In this document: piece by piece, positions 34,514-44,967 of the stretch
How the letters are laid out: every line of letters starts with the position of its first letter
Position numbering within the stretch: position 1 is the stretch's first letter
Source of the DNA: Aquimarina latercula DSM 2041
GTDB lineage: Bacteria > Bacteroidota > Bacteroidia > Flavobacteriales > Flavobacteriaceae
Assembly (NCBI RefSeq): GCF_000430645.1
Contig: NZ_AUMK01000005.1
Location: forward strand, 1-64,000
DNA length: 64,000 nucleotides
Direction of reading: 5' to 3'
The notes under the pieces: generated by a model
The model's database searches: none
What the model saw: the letters and a program-made list of their open reading frames with translations, nothing else
Told to the model about the DNA's origin: nothing
Position numbers and translations under genes: made by a program

Positions 34514-36460
34514 ATGGCTAAAGAGAATAAAAAAATGGAACCAAATAAAAAACCAAAGTTTAGCGCATATTGGATTTATGGTGTTATAATTGTTGGTTTT
34601 TTAGCATTAAATTTTTTAGGTGGAGGAAACATGGGATCTGCTCCCGAAACAACTCCTTCTGACTTCAATAACTTTTTAAGTAACGGCGAAGTAGAGCGTG
34701 TATCAATTATCAATAGACGTAAAGCTAAAGTATTTCTGACGCAAGAAGCTAAAAGTCAAGAAAAACACACCAAAAACAAAAAGAATTCAATTTTACCCGC
34801 TAGTCCAAATGATCCAGATTACGAATTTGAGTTCGGAGATCTACAAAATTTCGAAAACGAAATCGCTAGAATTAAAAGTGAAAATGGAGTGGCCACTGAA
34901 GTAGGTTATGACACCGAAAGCAATATGTGGGGTGATATATTTATTACTTTGCTTCCCTTTGCACTTATCATCGGAGTATGGATCTTTATCATGCGTAGGA
35001 TGAGTGGTGGCGCTGGTGGAGGTGCTGGTGGTCAAATTTTCAATATTGGAAAATCAAAAGCAAAACTTTTCGATCAGAATACTGACGTAAAAGTTTCTTT
35101 TGAAAATGTAGCCGGTCTGGAAGGAGCCAAAGAAGAAGTGCAAGAAATTGTAGACTTTCTTAAAAACCCTGAAAAATACACTTCATTAGGAGGAAAAATA
35201 CCAAAAGGAGCCTTATTAGTAGGACCTCCTGGAACAGGTAAAACTTTATTAGCAAAAGCAGTTGCCGGAGAAGCTAAAGTTCCTTTTTTCTCATTATCAG
35301 GATCTGATTTTGTAGAAATGTTTGTTGGTGTAGGAGCTTCTAGAGTTCGTGACTTATTTAAACAAGCCAAAGAAAAATCTCCTGCAATTATTTTTATTGA
35401 TGAGATAGACGCTATTGGTCGAGCAAGAGGTAAGAGTAATTTTTCTGGATCAAATGACGAAAGAGAAAATACACTAAACCAGTTATTAACAGAAATGGAT
35501 GGTTTTGGAACAAATACAAACGTTATTGTTATTGCTGCAACAAACCGAGCTGATGTATTGGATAAAGCATTAATGAGAGCAGGACGTTTTGACAGACAAA
35601 TCTATGTTGACCTTCCTGATGTAAGAGAGCGTAAAGAAATTTTCGAAGTGCATTTAAAACCTCTTAAAAAAGAAGAAGGATTAGATACTGACTTCTTATC
35701 AAAACAAACACCTGGTTTTTCCGGTGCAGATATTGCTAATGTTTGTAATGAAGCGGCTCTTATTGCTGCTCGTAAAGGAAATAAGGCTGTTGGAAAACAA
35801 GACTTCCTTGACGCTGTAGACAGAATTGTAGGTGGATTAGAAAAGAAAAACAAAATCATCACACCTGGAGAAAAACGTGCAATCGCCTTTCACGAAGCTG
35901 GTCATGCTACCGTAAGCTGGATGTTAGAACATGCTGCACCACTTGTAAAGGTTACTATTGTTCCAAGAGGTCAATCACTTGGAGCTGCTTGGTATCTTCC
36001 TGAAGAGAGACTTATTGTACGTCCTAATCAAATGCTAGATGAAATGTGCGCTACTCTTGGAGGTCGTGCTGCAGAAAAAGTGATTTTTAATGAAATCTCA
36101 ACTGGAGCATTAAGTGACTTAGAAAAGGTAACAAAACAAGCACGTGCAATGGTTACTATATATGGTCTTAATGATAAAATAGGAAATCTAACCTATTATG
36201 ATTCTTCTGGACAAAATGAATATGGTTTTACGAAACCATATAGCGAACAGACCAGTGAACTTATTGATAAAGAAATTTCCAATATTATCGAACAGCAATA
36301 TCAACGTGCTATCAAACTTCTGGAGAATAATAAAGATAAACTTACTGAACTTGCAGAAGTTTTATTAGAGAAAGAAGTAATTTTCAAAGACAATCTTGAA
36401 AAGATTTTCGGAGAACGTCCGTTTGATAAAAAAGAAGAAACTATAATCGAACCATCGTAA
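34514..36460 (+). CDS. ftsH: ATP-dependent zinc metalloprotease FtsH
   Basis: This membrane-bound AAA+ protease degrades misfolded membrane proteins and regulatory substrates. Across 648 residues: two N-terminal transmembrane segments (~18-36 and ~142-160) flanking a periplasmic domain, AAA domain with Walker A GPPGTGKT (237-244), Walker [35 protein letters not shown], and the M41 zinc site HEAGH (460-464). It lies downstream of rsfS and ends in a strong terminator. Confidence 0.97.
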   Translation: MAKENKKMEPNKKPKFSAYWIYGVIIVGFLALNFLGGGNMGSAPETTPSDFNNFLSNGEVERVSIINRRKAKVFLTQEAKSQEKHTKNKKNSILPASPNDPDYEFEFGDLQNFENEIARIKSENGVATEVGYDTESNMWGDIFITLLPFALIIGVWIFIMRRMSGGAGGGAGGQIFNIGKSKAKLFDQNTDVKVSFENVAGLEGAKEEVQEIVDFLKNPEKYTSLGGKIPKGALLVGPPGTGKTLLAKAVAGEAKVPFFSLSGSDFVEMFVGVGASRVRDLFKQAKEKSPAIIFIDEIDAIGRARGKSNFSGSNDERENTLNQLLTEMDGFGTNTNVIVIAATNRADVLDKALMRAGRFDRQIYVDLPDVRERKEIFEVHLKPLKKEEGLDTDFLSKQTPGFSGADIANVCNEAALIAARKGNKAVGKQDFLDAVDRIVGGLEKKNKIITPGEKRAIAFHEAGHATVSWMLEHAAPLVKVTIVPRGQSLGAAWYLPEERLIVRPNQMLDEMCATLGGRAAEKVIFNEISTGALSDLEKVTKQARAMVTIYGLNDKIGNLTYYDSSGQNEYGFTKPYSEQTSELIDKEISNIIEQQYQRAIKLLENNKDKLTELAEVLLEKEVIFKDNLEKIFGERPFDKKEETIIEPS

Positions 36461-36490
36461 ACGATTATTTCGATTTTACTAGTAAATTAA

Positions 36491-36530
36491 AAAAATCTTA
36501 ATCTAACACTCTATTTAGATTAAGATTTTT
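36491..36530 (+). terminator. Rho-independent terminator after ftsH
   Basis: A 16-bp perfect stem (36491-36506 with 36515-36530) with an 8-nt loop and terminal T run separates rsfS-ftsH from the LUD-cdsA-psd unit. Confidence 0.85.
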
Positions 36531-36531
36531 T

Positions 36532-36539
36532 TATCTTTG
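36532..36539 (+). promoter_or_regulatory. -7 element for the LUD-cdsA-psd-ACBP unit
   Basis: TATCTTTG matches TAnnTTTG, directly after the ftsH terminator and 40 bases before the LUD gene start. The -33 region lies within the terminator stem and has no TTG. Confidence 0.45.
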
Positions 36540-36579
36540 AAAGTATTGTTAACCCGTAAATCCCCGATCGAATCTAAAA

Positions 36580-37191
36580 ATGAGTCTATTTAGAAGAATA
36601 TTTTCCTCAAAATCTAAATCAGACCAAAAGAGTAAGGAACGACACACTGAAGATCGCAGTAAATATATGCCAGAAATCAACCTTCCGGTTGATGAAAGTT
36701 TTATGATTAATTTCAAAAGAAATGGAGGCAAATTTTTATATTGTGATAGTGACAAAGAAGTTCTAGATTCTTTTGATAAGATCCTTTTAGAAAATGATTG
36801 GTATGAAAAAGATGTTTGCTGTTTCGACATGGGACTAGAACATAAGTTTTCTGGTTTCAACCTTAACTATATAAAAAAATCTCCAGCCTCTTTCTTTTTT
36901 GCCACTTGCGAATATCTAATTGCAGATAGTGGAGCCATTCTTATATCTTCTAATCAACTTAGAGAAAAAAAGTTAACAGAGTTACCTGATGACTTTATAA
37001 TACTTGCGTCCACTAGCCAACTAGTTAAAAGTATTGGAGAAGGTTTAAAAGGAATCAAAGAAAAAAACAAAAACTCAATTCCTTCTAATATTACTACTAT
37101 AAAAAACTTCGAACCACAAAAAGAAAAAGACTTCTTAAGTTACGGAAGTAGCTCAAAAAATCTATATTTGCTGCTGCTGGAAGATTTATAA
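36580..37191 (+). CDS. LUD-domain protein (LutC/YkgG-like)
   Basis: A 203-residue protein with the LUD fold typical of LutC: FFATCEYLIADSGAILISSNQL in the middle and LPDDFIILASTSQLVKSIGEG. LutC proteins take part in lactate oxidation, but flavobacterial homologues sit beside ftsH and cdsA without lutAB, so the role here is open. The N-terminus is basic (MSLFRRIFSSKSKSDQKSKE). cdsA begins one base after its stop. Confidence 0.8.
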   Translation: MSLFRRIFSSKSKSDQKSKERHTEDRSKYMPEINLPVDESFMINFKRNGGKFLYCDSDKEVLDSFDKILLENDWYEKDVCCFDMGLEHKFSGFNLNYIKKSPASFFFATCEYLIADSGAILISSNQLREKKLTELPDDFIILASTSQLVKSIGEGLKGIKEKNKNSIPSNITTIKNFEPQKEKDFLSYGSSSKNLYLLLLEDL

Positions 37192-37192
37192 T

Positions 37193-38002
37193 ATGAAGGA
37201 ACTGCTCACAAGGTCTTTATCGGGATTTTTATATATCTCGATACTATTAATTTCTATATTTATTTCTAAATATACCTTTATCGGAGTATTCTTAATCTTT
37301 GGTATCATCTGTATTTATGAGTTTCAAAAATTGATTCACCTAAAGAATACTTGGTTATATATCATATTTATTGGATTTTTACTTTTATTCCACACTCCTA
37401 ATTTAAAAGTTCCATTATCAGTCATTTTAGTAACTCTTGGACTTACCATTATTACTCAATTATTTCTGGTTAGAGATTTAATTACAATTAGGATCATTCC
37501 GATGTTCGAAAAAAGAAAATATTTTACCAGTATATTTTTTCTTATCACATCCATCGTTTTTCTAACACTTATCCCGTGTTATAACGACACATATGATCCT
37601 ATTATGATAGCTGGACCGCTTCTTATGATATGGACAAATGACACCTTTGCTTATTTAGTTGGCAAAAATTTTGGAAAGCACAAATTATTGGAACGTATAT
37701 CGCCAAAAAAAACCATCGAAGGTTTTATTGGAGGTTTTCTTTTTACTTTATTAGCGGGATATTTGATAGCAATCTTTTCACACACTTTATCAATACCTCT
37801 TTGGTTGATTATAAGTATAATTATGAGTATTTTTGGCACTCTTGGAGATCTTATACAATCCAAATTCAAAAGACAAGCTGGAGTAAAGGATAGCGGATCA
37901 ATAATGCCAGGACATGGCGGCATTTTCGATCGTTTAGATAGTATTATTTTTGCGAGTCCATTTTTATACGCATTTTTACAAATATTAAGATATGTTTCAT
38001 AA
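37193..38002 (+). CDS. cdsA: Phosphatidate cytidylyltransferase
   Basis: This enzyme makes CDP-diacylglycerol from phosphatidate and CTP at the inner membrane, the branch point to phosphatidylethanolamine and phosphatidylglycerol. The 269-residue polytopic protein ends in the CdsA signature (SIFGTLGDLIQSKFKRQAGV, then KDSGSIMPGHGGIFDRLDSI). Its end overlaps psd by 11 bp, and psd acts further along the same pathway. Confidence 0.95.
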   Translation: MKELLTRSLSGFLYISILLISIFISKYTFIGVFLIFGIICIYEFQKLIHLKNTWLYIIFIGFLLLFHTPNLKVPLSVILVTLGLTIITQLFLVRDLITIRIIPMFEKRKYFTSIFFLITSIVFLTLIPCYNDTYDPIMIAGPLLMIWTNDTFAYLVGKNFGKHKLLERISPKKTIEGFIGGFLFTLLAGYLIAIFSHTLSIPLWLIISIIMSIFGTLGDLIQSKFKRQAGVKDSGSIMPGHGGIFDRLDSIIFASPFLYAFLQILRYVS

Positions 38003-38639
38003 AGAAGGTTATAAAATTATATCAGTAGCAATAGTACTTTTTCTTGGTATAAATGCAGCATCGTATGTATCAATACAGATAGATGAATGGATTATTGCAA
38101 TTTTTTCTGTTACACTAGTTTTTCTGATATTGATATTACAGTTTTTCAGAAACCCAAAAAGGCATACTGATGTCAATGACAATACTGTAGTGGCACCAGT
38201 AGATGGGAAGGTAGTAGTAATAGAAGAAGTATTCGAGAAAGAATATTTTAAAGAAAATAGATTACAGGTTTCTATCTTCATGTCTCCTATTAATGTACAC
38301 GTAACCAGACACCCAATAAATGGCGAGGTTAAGTTCAGTAAATACCATCCTGGTAAATACCTAGTTGCCTGGCACCCTAAGGCCTCAGAAGAAAACGAAA
38401 GAACTACAGTAGTTGTAAAAAACAATTTTATTGAAGTGCTTTATCGACAAATCGCCGGGGCATTAGCAAAAAGAATTGTAAATTATGCTGAAGAAGGTGA
38501 AAAAGTAGCACAGGGTTCTGATAGTGGATTCATAAAATTTGGCTCTAGAGTTGATGTTTATCTACCTGTTGGCACAGAAGTTAATGTAACTTTAAACCAA
38601 AAAGTTAGAGGTGGAGAAAGTATTATCGCTAATGTATAA
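37992..38639 (+). CDS. psd: Phosphatidylserine decarboxylase, short (type II) form
   Basis: Converts phosphatidylserine to phosphatidylethanolamine. The 215-residue proenzyme has two N-terminal membrane segments, VDGKVVVIEEVFEKEYF, FMSPINVHVTRHPINGEV, and near the C-terminus FIKFGSRVDVYLP. There the Gly-Ser bond is the predicted self-cleavage site that yields the pyruvoyl group. It overlaps cdsA by 11 bp, and an acyl-CoA-binding protein gene follows after 2 bp. Confidence 0.94.
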   Translation: MFHKEGYKIISVAIVLFLGINAASYVSIQIDEWIIAIFSVTLVFLILILQFFRNPKRHTDVNDNTVVAPVDGKVVVIEEVFEKEYFKENRLQVSIFMSPINVHVTRHPINGEVKFSKYHPGKYLVAWHPKASEENERTTVVVKNNFIEVLYRQIAGALAKRIVNYAEEGEKVAQGSDSGFIKFGSRVDVYLPVGTEVNVTLNQKVRGGESIIANV

Positions 38640-38641
38640 GT

Positions 38642-38911
38642 ATGACCGATGAGGAATTAAATATCGCTTTCCAAAAGGCTTTTGATAAAGCCAGTAGTAC
38701 TACTATAGAATTACCTCCTGATGTTATGTTACATTTCTATGCGTACTATAAACAAGCAATGCATACAGAAGGTTTTTATACTCCATCTGGGAATAGCGAA
38801 TTGAGAAATGCATTTAAACTAAATGCTCTTTTTCAAGTTAAAAATCTTACCCCAAAAGAAGCCAAACTAAAATACATTGAGATTGTAAATAAATACATCA
38901 CGGATATATAA
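38642..38911 (+). CDS. Acyl-CoA-binding protein
   Basis: An 89-residue four-helix ACBP: LNIAFQKAFDKASS, LPPDVMLHFYAYYKQAMHTE, and the C-terminal helix LTPKEAKLKYIEIVNKYI. The usual PGLF motif near YxxYKQA is altered to GFYTPSGN, so ligand affinity may differ. It binds long-chain acyl-CoA in the cytosol, which fits its place after the phospholipid genes cdsA and psd. Confidence 0.88.
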   Translation: MTDEELNIAFQKAFDKASSTTIELPPDVMLHFYAYYKQAMHTEGFYTPSGNSELRNAFKLNALFQVKNLTPKEAKLKYIEIVNKYITDI

Positions 38912-38940
38912 AAAAAGCACTTTTATAAAAGTGCTTTTTT
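38911..38940. terminator. Bidirectional rho-independent terminator
   Basis: A perfect 30-bp palindrome (arms AAAAAAGCACTTTTA and TAAAAGTGCTTTTTT) lies between the convergent ACBP and valS genes and provides a U tract in both directions. Confidence 0.88.
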
Positions 38941-38964
38941 TTATTCTATGTGCTATTGAATCTA

Positions 38965-41598
38965 CTACTTCAACCCAGAAAGACTTGATTTTAGAGTAGC
39001 TATTTTAGCTTCCGCATCTGCTTCTTTCTTTCTTTCATTAGCAATAACTTGCTCAGGAGCGTTGTTTACAAATCGTTCATTTTGAAGTTTCTTCTGAACA
39101 GATTTCAAAAACCCCTCGGTATATGCTAATTCTTCAGTAAGTTTTTTAATCTCATCCTCAACATTAACAGCTCCAGATATAGGAACAAAATACTCATTAG
39201 ATTTAACTCTAAAGGAAAGCGCTCCATCCACCTTCTCCCCTACATAAACCAAAGAAGAAACATTACCTAATTTTGACACAACCGAATCAAAAGTTTTTGG
39301 AGTATTTTCACTATTTACTATTGATAACTCAATGGTATCTTTGAATGAGATATTCTTTTCTTTACGAATCGTTCTAATTCCAGAAATTACATCACTAGCA
39401 ACTTCAAATTCTTTAATCAGATTTTTATCTACAGTAGTAATCTGAGGCCAACTAGATACTATCAAAGCTTCTTCTGGAGTTCTCTTAGTAATATCTTGCC
39501 AGATCTCTTCTGAAATAAAAGGAACAAAAGGATGAGAAATTTTTAGATTATCCTCTAAGATCTCAATCACTTCTTTATATGTTTTAGCATCAATTGGAGC
39601 CTGATAAGCCGGTTTAATCATTTCTAACAACCAACTACTAAAATCATCTCTAACTAGCTTATATGTAATCATCAAAGCGTCACTTATCCTATATTTAGCA
39701 TAAGCATCCTCTAATTCAATCAATGCTTTCTGAAACTTAGATCGATACCATTCTATCGCCACTTTAGAAGCTTCTGGTTGCTCAATAATCGAATCCACTT
39801 CCCAACCACTAATAAGATTATAAGAGTTATAAATTTTATTTACAAAGGACTTCCTTCCTTGATCACATAAATCTTCATCAAACATTAGATCATTTCCGGC
39901 TGGCGAACTTAATAACATCCCTACTCTGATAGCGTCTGCTCCATATTTATCAATTAAATCTAATGGATCAGGAGAATTTCCTAAAGATTTTGACATTTTA
40001 CGTCTTTGCTTATCTCTTACAATACCCGTAAGATATACATTCGTAAAAGGTTTTTCTTTTCTATATTCATAACCAGCAATAATCATTCTTGCCACCCAAA
40101 AGAATAAAATTTCTGGTGCAGTTACTAAATCGTTGGTAGGGTAATAGTAATTGATTTCCTTATTATCTGGCTCTAAAATTCCATTAAACACACTCATTGG
40201 CCATAACCATGATGAGAACCAGGTATCAAGTGCATCAGGATCCTGAGTTAAATCAGCATCGGTTAAGGCAACGTTTCCTGTTTTTTCTTTTGCTAAAGCA
40301 AGTGCCTCTTCTCTAGTTTCTGCAACAACAAAATCTTCTTTACCATCAGCATAAAAATAAGCTGGTATTTGATGTCCCCACCACAATTGACGAGATATAT
40401 TCCAGTCTCGCACATTCTCCATCCAATGACGGTAGGTATTTATAAACTTTTCTGGAACTAAATTAACATCCTTATCCAAAACAGCATCTAACGCAGGTTT
40501 TGCCAAACCTTCCATCTTTAAAAACCATTGATCACTCAATTTTGGCTCTATTACAGCTTTAGTTCGCTCACTGGTCCCTACCTTATTAAGATGTGTTTCT
40601 GTTTTTTCTAGCACGCCTATAGATTCAAGCTCCTTAAGGATCTCTTTTCTTACTACGAATCTATCTTTACCTTCATAATGTAACCCAAACGAATTTAAAG
40701 TAGCATCATCATTAAAGATATCTATAACTTCTAATTTATGCTTATCTCCTAAAACTTTGTCATTCTGATCATGAGCAGGGGTTACCTTTAAACATCCAGT
40801 ACCAAATTCCATATCCACATATTCATCTTCAATAATAGGAATAGCTCTATTAGCAATTGGCACTATTGCTTTTTTTCCTTTCAGGTGGGAAAAACGTTCA
40901 TCATTTGGATTAATACAAATTGCTGTATCACCCATTATTGTTTCTGGACGTGTAGTAGCGATTGTTAATGTATCATCACTTCCTTCTATTTTATATTTTA
41001 AATAATAAAGATTCCCCTGTTTTTCTTCATAAATCACTTCTTCATCAGACAAAGTAGTCTTAGCTTCAGGATCCCAATTAACCATTCGGTACCCTCTATA
41101 AATAAGACCTTTATTATATAAATCAACAAAAACTTTGATCACGGAAGCAGACAAATTGTCATCCATTGTGAAAGCCGTTCGTTCCCAATCACAAGATGCT
41201 CCCAGTTTTTTAAGTTGTTCTAGAATTATTCCACCATGCTTATGAGTCCATTCCCAAGCATGTTCTAAAAACTCTGATCTTGTTAAATCATTTTTATCAA
41301 TCCCGTCTGCTTTTAGCTTTGCAACTACTTTAGCCTCGGTAGCAATAGAAGCGTGATCGGTACCTGGAACCCAACATGCATTATATCCTTTCAGACGAGC
41401 TCTCCTGATCAATACATCTTGTATTGTATTGTTAAGCATATGCCCCATGTGCAATACTCCTGTAACATTTGGCGGAGGAATGACTATAGTATATGCCTCT
41501 CTTTCATCAACTTCAGAATGGAAATAATTATTTTCCATCCAATAGTTATACCACTTGTCTTCTACTGATTTTGCATCATATTTTCCTGCTAAAGCCAT
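38965..41598 (-). CDS. valS: Valine--tRNA ligase
   Basis: A class I aminoacyl-tRNA synthetase of 877 residues from the chosen start. [15 protein letters not shown] holds the HIGH-type motif and [18 protein letters not shown] the KMSKS loop. The editing domain lies between them ([15 protein letters not shown]), the anticodon-binding domain follows, and a C-terminal coiled coil ([20 protein letters not shown]) completes the ValS layout. The frame extends 11 codons upstream to 41631, but the -7 element at 41629-41636 overlaps that start, so [16 protein letters not shown] at 41598 is preferred. Confidence 0.96.
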   Translation of the reverse strand: MALAGKYDAKSVEDKWYNYWMENNYFHSEVDEREAYTIVIPPPNVTGVLHMGHMLNNTIQDVLIRRARLKGYNACWVPGTDHASIATEAKVVAKLKADGIDKNDLTRSEFLEHAWEWTHKHGGIILEQLKKLGASCDWERTAFTMDDNLSASVIKVFVDLYNKGLIYRGYRMVNWDPEAKTTLSDEEVIYEEKQGNLYYLKYKIEGSDDTLTIATTRPETIMGDTAICINPNDERFSHLKGKKAIVPIANRAIPIIEDEYVDMEFGTGCLKVTPAHDQNDKVLGDKHKLEVIDIFNDDATLNSFGLHYEGKDRFVVRKEILKELESIGVLEKTETHLNKVGTSERTKAVIEPKLSDQWFLKMEGLAKPALDAVLDKDVNLVPEKFINTYRHWMENVRDWNISRQLWWGHQIPAYFYADGKEDFVVAETREEALALAKEKTGNVALTDADLTQDPDALDTWFSSWLWPMSVFNGILEPDNKEINYYYPTNDLVTAPEILFFWVARMIIAGYEYRKEKPFTNVYLTGIVRDKQRRKMSKSLGNSPDPLDLIDKYGADAIRVGMLLSSPAGNDLMFDEDLCDQGRKSFVNKIYNSYNLISGWEVDSIIEQPEASKVAIEWYRSKFQKALIELEDAYAKYRISDALMITYKLVRDDFSSWLLEMIKPAYQAPIDAKTYKEVIEILEDNLKISHPFVPFISEEIWQDITKRTPEEALIVSSWPQITTVDKNLIKEFEVASDVISGIRTIRKEKNISFKDTIELSIVNSENTPKTFDSVVSKLGNVSSLVYVGEKVDGALSFRVKSNEYFVPISGAVNVEDEIKKLTEELAYTEGFLKSVQKKLQNERFVNNAPEQVIANERKKEADAEAKIATLKSSLSGLK

Positions 41599-41628
41599 AG
41601 TTTGGTCCGATTTTTGGATTTTAGAGTG

Positions 41629-41636
41629 CAAAAGTA
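41629..41636 (-). promoter_or_regulatory. -7 promoter element for valS
   Basis: TACTTTTG on the minus strand matches TAnnTTTG, 30 bases before the preferred start codon. No -33 TTG at 19 nt. Confidence 0.4.
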
Positions 41637-41724
41637 ATTATTATATACGACAACTTGAAAGTCTTTTGCAATTTTGAAGTTGAATAAAAAGTAACTACTT
41701 TTACACATTATAAAAACCTACGTT

Positions 41725-42129
41725 ATGAAAAATGTAATGATGATTTTATTTATTGGTTTTCTGGGAATTACCCTAAACGCTCAGGATGCCAAAGCGAAAA
41801 TCGATTTTAAAACAGAAGTGATTGATTATGGGGAAATTTCCAAGGGTAGTGATGGAATTCGCCAATTTGAGTTCACAAACACAGGAAATGCTCCGTTAAT
41901 TATTTCCAGAGTATACTCTAGTTGTGGTTGTACCATACCTAAAAAACCTGAAGATCCTATTGCTCCTGGAGCAACTGGAGTAATTGAAGTAAAATATGAC
42001 ACAAAACGTGTTGGTCCAATTCGTAAAACAATAACAGTTTATTCTAACGCAGAAGAATCTACTAAAGCAATAAAAATAAAAGGTACGGTATTAGACGACA
42101 CAAAGAGTGTTCTTGAAAAAAAGAATTAA
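41725..42129 (+). CDS. Secreted DUF1573 protein
   Basis: A 134-residue exported protein with signal peptide MKNVMMILFIGFLGITLNAQ and one ASH/MSP-like immunoglobulin domain. DYGEISKGSDGIRQFEFTNT and NAPLIISRVYSSCGCTIPK form the DUF1573 signature, followed by IEVKYDTKRVGPIRKTITVY. The Cys-Gly-Cys is conserved in the family. The role is unknown; it is probably periplasmic. It is a single-gene unit ending in a bidirectional terminator. Confidence 0.9.
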   Translation: MKNVMMILFIGFLGITLNAQDAKAKIDFKTEVIDYGEISKGSDGIRQFEFTNTGNAPLIISRVYSSCGCTIPKKPEDPIAPGATGVIEVKYDTKRVGPIRKTITVYSNAEESTKAIKIKGTVLDDTKSVLEKKN

Positions 42130-42145
42130 AAAGAATTAACATATT

Positions 42146-42184
42146 AAAAAAAGGTTTTACGACTTATTCGTAAAACCTTTTTTT
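42146..42184. terminator. Bidirectional rho-independent terminator
   Basis: A 17-bp perfect stem (42146-42162 with 42168-42184) with a 5-nt loop. The right arm touches the stop codon of the convergent protease gene. Confidence 0.88.
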
Positions 42185-43562
42185 ATATCACTTTTTTAAG
42201 ATAAAAGGTAAATTTAATGACCACTCCCAATCTCTCTACCTTAATTGTAATTTTTTTTCCCTCTTCTGAATAAAACAAATCATTCATATCAGAGAGCTTG
42301 TACAAATGTGATGCTCTACCATTAACTTCTAAGACCTTATCGCCTTTTAACAATCCAGCTATCGCAGCAGGAGAATCAGGTCTAACTTCAGTAATCTTAT
42401 ATTCTGGTTGTAATGAATATACAAAGGAACTTGCATCCGCTTTAAATACATTTATTGAAATCTTACCATTATCTTTTGTTACAAAATCTAAAGAAGGACG
42501 AGAAGGACTTCTACGAATATTATAATCCTTTAAAACCCTTACACCACTATGTTGAATTGTAAGCCCACTCATATTATAATGAAATGGTTTATCGAAAAAA
42601 CTATTTTTCTTATAAGTTATTTTCTTATTAGGATAATCAATAATCATATTGAATCTTTTTAAGACACTACCACCAATAGAACCTTGACGTGATTTTAAAG
42701 AAATTCCTTGTATATACAGAGAATCTGGAAAAGAAGCTGTTATTTCTTTTATCTCGAAATCCCCAATAGCCAAACCTTTTACTTTTGTTTTCTTTCCATA
42801 TATCTCTCCATTAAATCCTGTACCCAGAAAATCATCAAAAGAATCACTTGGAGCTTTAAGGTTAATTTCTGAGTTTTCGAAAAGCCATAATGCAGAACTA
42901 GATCCTGAATCTAGCAAAAGATTAACATCTAAATACCCAGTACTTGTTTTATACTTAGCCTTAATCAATGGTCTTTTCCTACCATTACTTAGATCTAAAT
43001 CAGTTTGATAACATTTTCTACATTTCTTATAGGTATATGATTCTGGATCATAGATTTTTATATACTCTTTTGTGTAATTAATATTAAGAATAAATTTTTT
43101 AAAAAAATCATATCCGATTATACCATGAATTGGAAAACCCATTAGAGGAGAAAAGTTCATAGACTCATCAAAAATCATGTAAACTGTATGATCATCACTA
43201 TACGTTTCTCCTATTTTTAATAAATTATTGGTAGATTTAATGGCTTCTGCAGGGGCTTCATTTCCTAAACCTCTAAGGTAAATTTTAGAAGCATTTTTTA
43301 ATTCTAAAGACTCCCTTTTATCAATACTAAATAAAATAGTGGAACCTACTCCTGTATCTAAAATAAAAGATAGTTTAACTCCGTTGAGCTCAACAGGGAT
43401 AATAATAAGGTTATTAGCTAGTTCAAATTTAATCTTATCACTAGTCTGACCTTGTGGTAGTTTAAAACCTTCTTGAGCATTTAGTGTAAAAGAAACGAGC
43501 AAAAATAGAATTAGGGCCTTCTCTTTAAGAAAATGATAAAAATCCCAGTACAAAATCTCCAT
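42183..43562 (-). CDS. Exported retropepsin-like aspartyl protease with PDZ domain
   Basis: The 459-residue protein has a signal sequence (ALILFLLVSFTLNAQ), two aspartyl-protease half-domains each with a catalytic-type triplet (LSFILDTGVGSTILF and NLLLDSGSSSALW), and a C-terminal PDZ domain (YKITEVRPDSPAAIAGLLKG, then DKVLEVNGR). Such proteins are widespread in Bacteroidota and probably process periplasmic or surface proteins. CRKCYQTD, a CxxC, sits in the linker between the half-domains. It is a single gene. Confidence 0.87.
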   Translation of the reverse strand: MEILYWDFYHFLKEKALILFLLVSFTLNAQEGFKLPQGQTSDKIKFELANNLIIIPVELNGVKLSFILDTGVGSTILFSIDKRESLELKNASKIYLRGLGNEAPAEAIKSTNNLLKIGETYSDDHTVYMIFDESMNFSPLMGFPIHGIIGYDFFKKFILNINYTKEYIKIYDPESYTYKKCRKCYQTDLDLSNGRKRPLIKAKYKTSTGYLDVNLLLDSGSSSALWLFENSEINLKAPSDSFDDFLGTGFNGEIYGKKTKVKGLAIGDFEIKEITASFPDSLYIQGISLKSRQGSIGGSVLKRFNMIIDYPNKKITYKKNSFFDKPFHYNMSGLTIQHSGVRVLKDYNIRRSPSRPSLDFVTKDNGKISINVFKADASSFVYSLQPEYKITEVRPDSPAAIAGLLKGDKVLEVNGRASHLYKLSDMNDLFYSEEGKKITIKVERLGVVIKFTFYLKKVI

Positions 43563-43666
43563 TCCAATAAATATAGAAAAATACTTGAAAATTCCTGATA
43601 ATAATTAACTTAAATCCTAAATAATTTAAGAAATTTACCGCTATTTTACTTTTTAAATTAAATGGA

Positions 43667-44896
43667 ATGCCTGTAATATCAAGTAAAGGAAAAGCGATGC
43701 CCGAATCTCCAATTCGTAAATTAGCTCCTTTTGCAGAAAAAGCGGTAAAAGAAGGAAAGCATATTTTTCATCTTAATATCGGACAACCGGACATAAAGAC
43801 TCCTATAGAGGCCTTAAATGCAGTAAGAAATCATAAACTAGATGTTTTAGCATATAGTCATTCTGCCGGTTTTGAGAGCTTTAGAAAAAAACTAGCTGGT
43901 TATTACGCTAAACACGATATTACGATATCATCAGATGATATTTTGGTTACCACTGGAGGAAGCGAAGCGTTAATCTTTACAATGGGTAGTATTACAGATC
44001 CAGGAGACGAAATTATCGTCCCTGAACCGTTCTATGCTAATTACTATAGTTTCTCTACACAATCAACGGTAACTGTTGTTCCTGTAATTTCTCAGATTGA
44101 TAATGGTTTTGCACTACCACCAATAAAAGATTTTGAAAAACTTATTACACCAAAAACCAAAGCTATACTTATCTGTAATCCAGGAAATCCAACGGGGTAT
44201 CTTTATAGTAAGGAAGAAATAAAACAGCTTGCTGATTTAGCAATAAAATATGATTTGTTTTTAATTTCTGACGAAGTGTACAGAGAGTTTGTATATGATG
44301 ACTCAGAACATTACTCGATTTTACAAGAAAGAATTCTTGACGATCACGCAATAGTAGTTGATTCAGTTTCTAAACGTTACAGTATGTGTGGAGCACGAAT
44401 AGGTTGTATGGTTAGTAAGAATAAAAGTGTCATGGAAACAGCAATGAAATTTGCACAAGCAAGATTAAGTCCTCCCACTTTTGCTCAAATCGCCAGCGAA
44501 GCTGCGCTAGAAGCTCCAGAATCATATTACACCGAAACTGTAGCAAAATATAAAATCAGAAGAGACACGCTTGTCGATGGACTTAGACAGATTCCAGGCG
44601 TTAAAGTAGCAACACCTAATGGCGCATTTTATTGCATTGCAGAATTACCAATAGAAGATGCGGATCATTTTACCAAATGGCTTTTAGATGAGTTTCATGT
44701 AAATAACGAAACCGTTATGCTTGCTCCTGCTGCTGGTTTTTACTCTAGTCCAAATGAAGGATTAAACCAAGTTAGAATTGCGTATGTTTTAAATAGAAGA
44801 GATTTAAAAAAGGCGATTAATATATTAAAACTTGCTTTAGCAAAATATACTGATCAAAAATCTTTTAGCATCATCAAAGAGAAAGTTAGCCTATAA
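43667..44896 (+). CDS. Pyridoxal-phosphate aminotransferase, class I/II
   Basis: The 409-residue fold-type I enzyme shows HLNIGQPDIKTP, the PLP-binding region VTTGGSEALIFTMG, AILICNPGNPTGYLYSKEEI, ISDEVYREFVYD and the Schiff-base lysine in VDSVSKRYSMCGARIGC, with the substrate arginine in LNQVRIAYVLN. The family covers aspartate and aromatic aminotransferases; the exact substrate is uncertain. It is 71 bp upstream of murB. Confidence 0.92.
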   Translation: MPVISSKGKAMPESPIRKLAPFAEKAVKEGKHIFHLNIGQPDIKTPIEALNAVRNHKLDVLAYSHSAGFESFRKKLAGYYAKHDITISSDDILVTTGGSEALIFTMGSITDPGDEIIVPEPFYANYYSFSTQSTVTVVPVISQIDNGFALPPIKDFEKLITPKTKAILICNPGNPTGYLYSKEEIKQLADLAIKYDLFLISDEVYREFVYDDSEHYSILQERILDDHAIVVDSVSKRYSMCGARIGCMVSKNKSVMETAMKFAQARLSPPTFAQIASEAALEAPESYYTETVAKYKIRRDTLVDGLRQIPGVKVATPNGAFYCIAELPIEDADHFTKWLLDEFHVNNETVMLAPAAGFYSSPNEGLNQVRIAYVLNRRDLKKAINILKLALAKYTDQKSFSIIKEKVSL

Positions 44897-44967
44897 AATG
44901 ATAAATAATCATATATTTCACTTTCAGAATAAGTAAAAAATCGCGTACAACTAAAACCATATCCTTT

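Noticed and set aside
38009..38425. A 138-codon frame antisense to psd
   Set aside because: Psd is unmistakable on the other strand and the antisense reading looks like no protein family.
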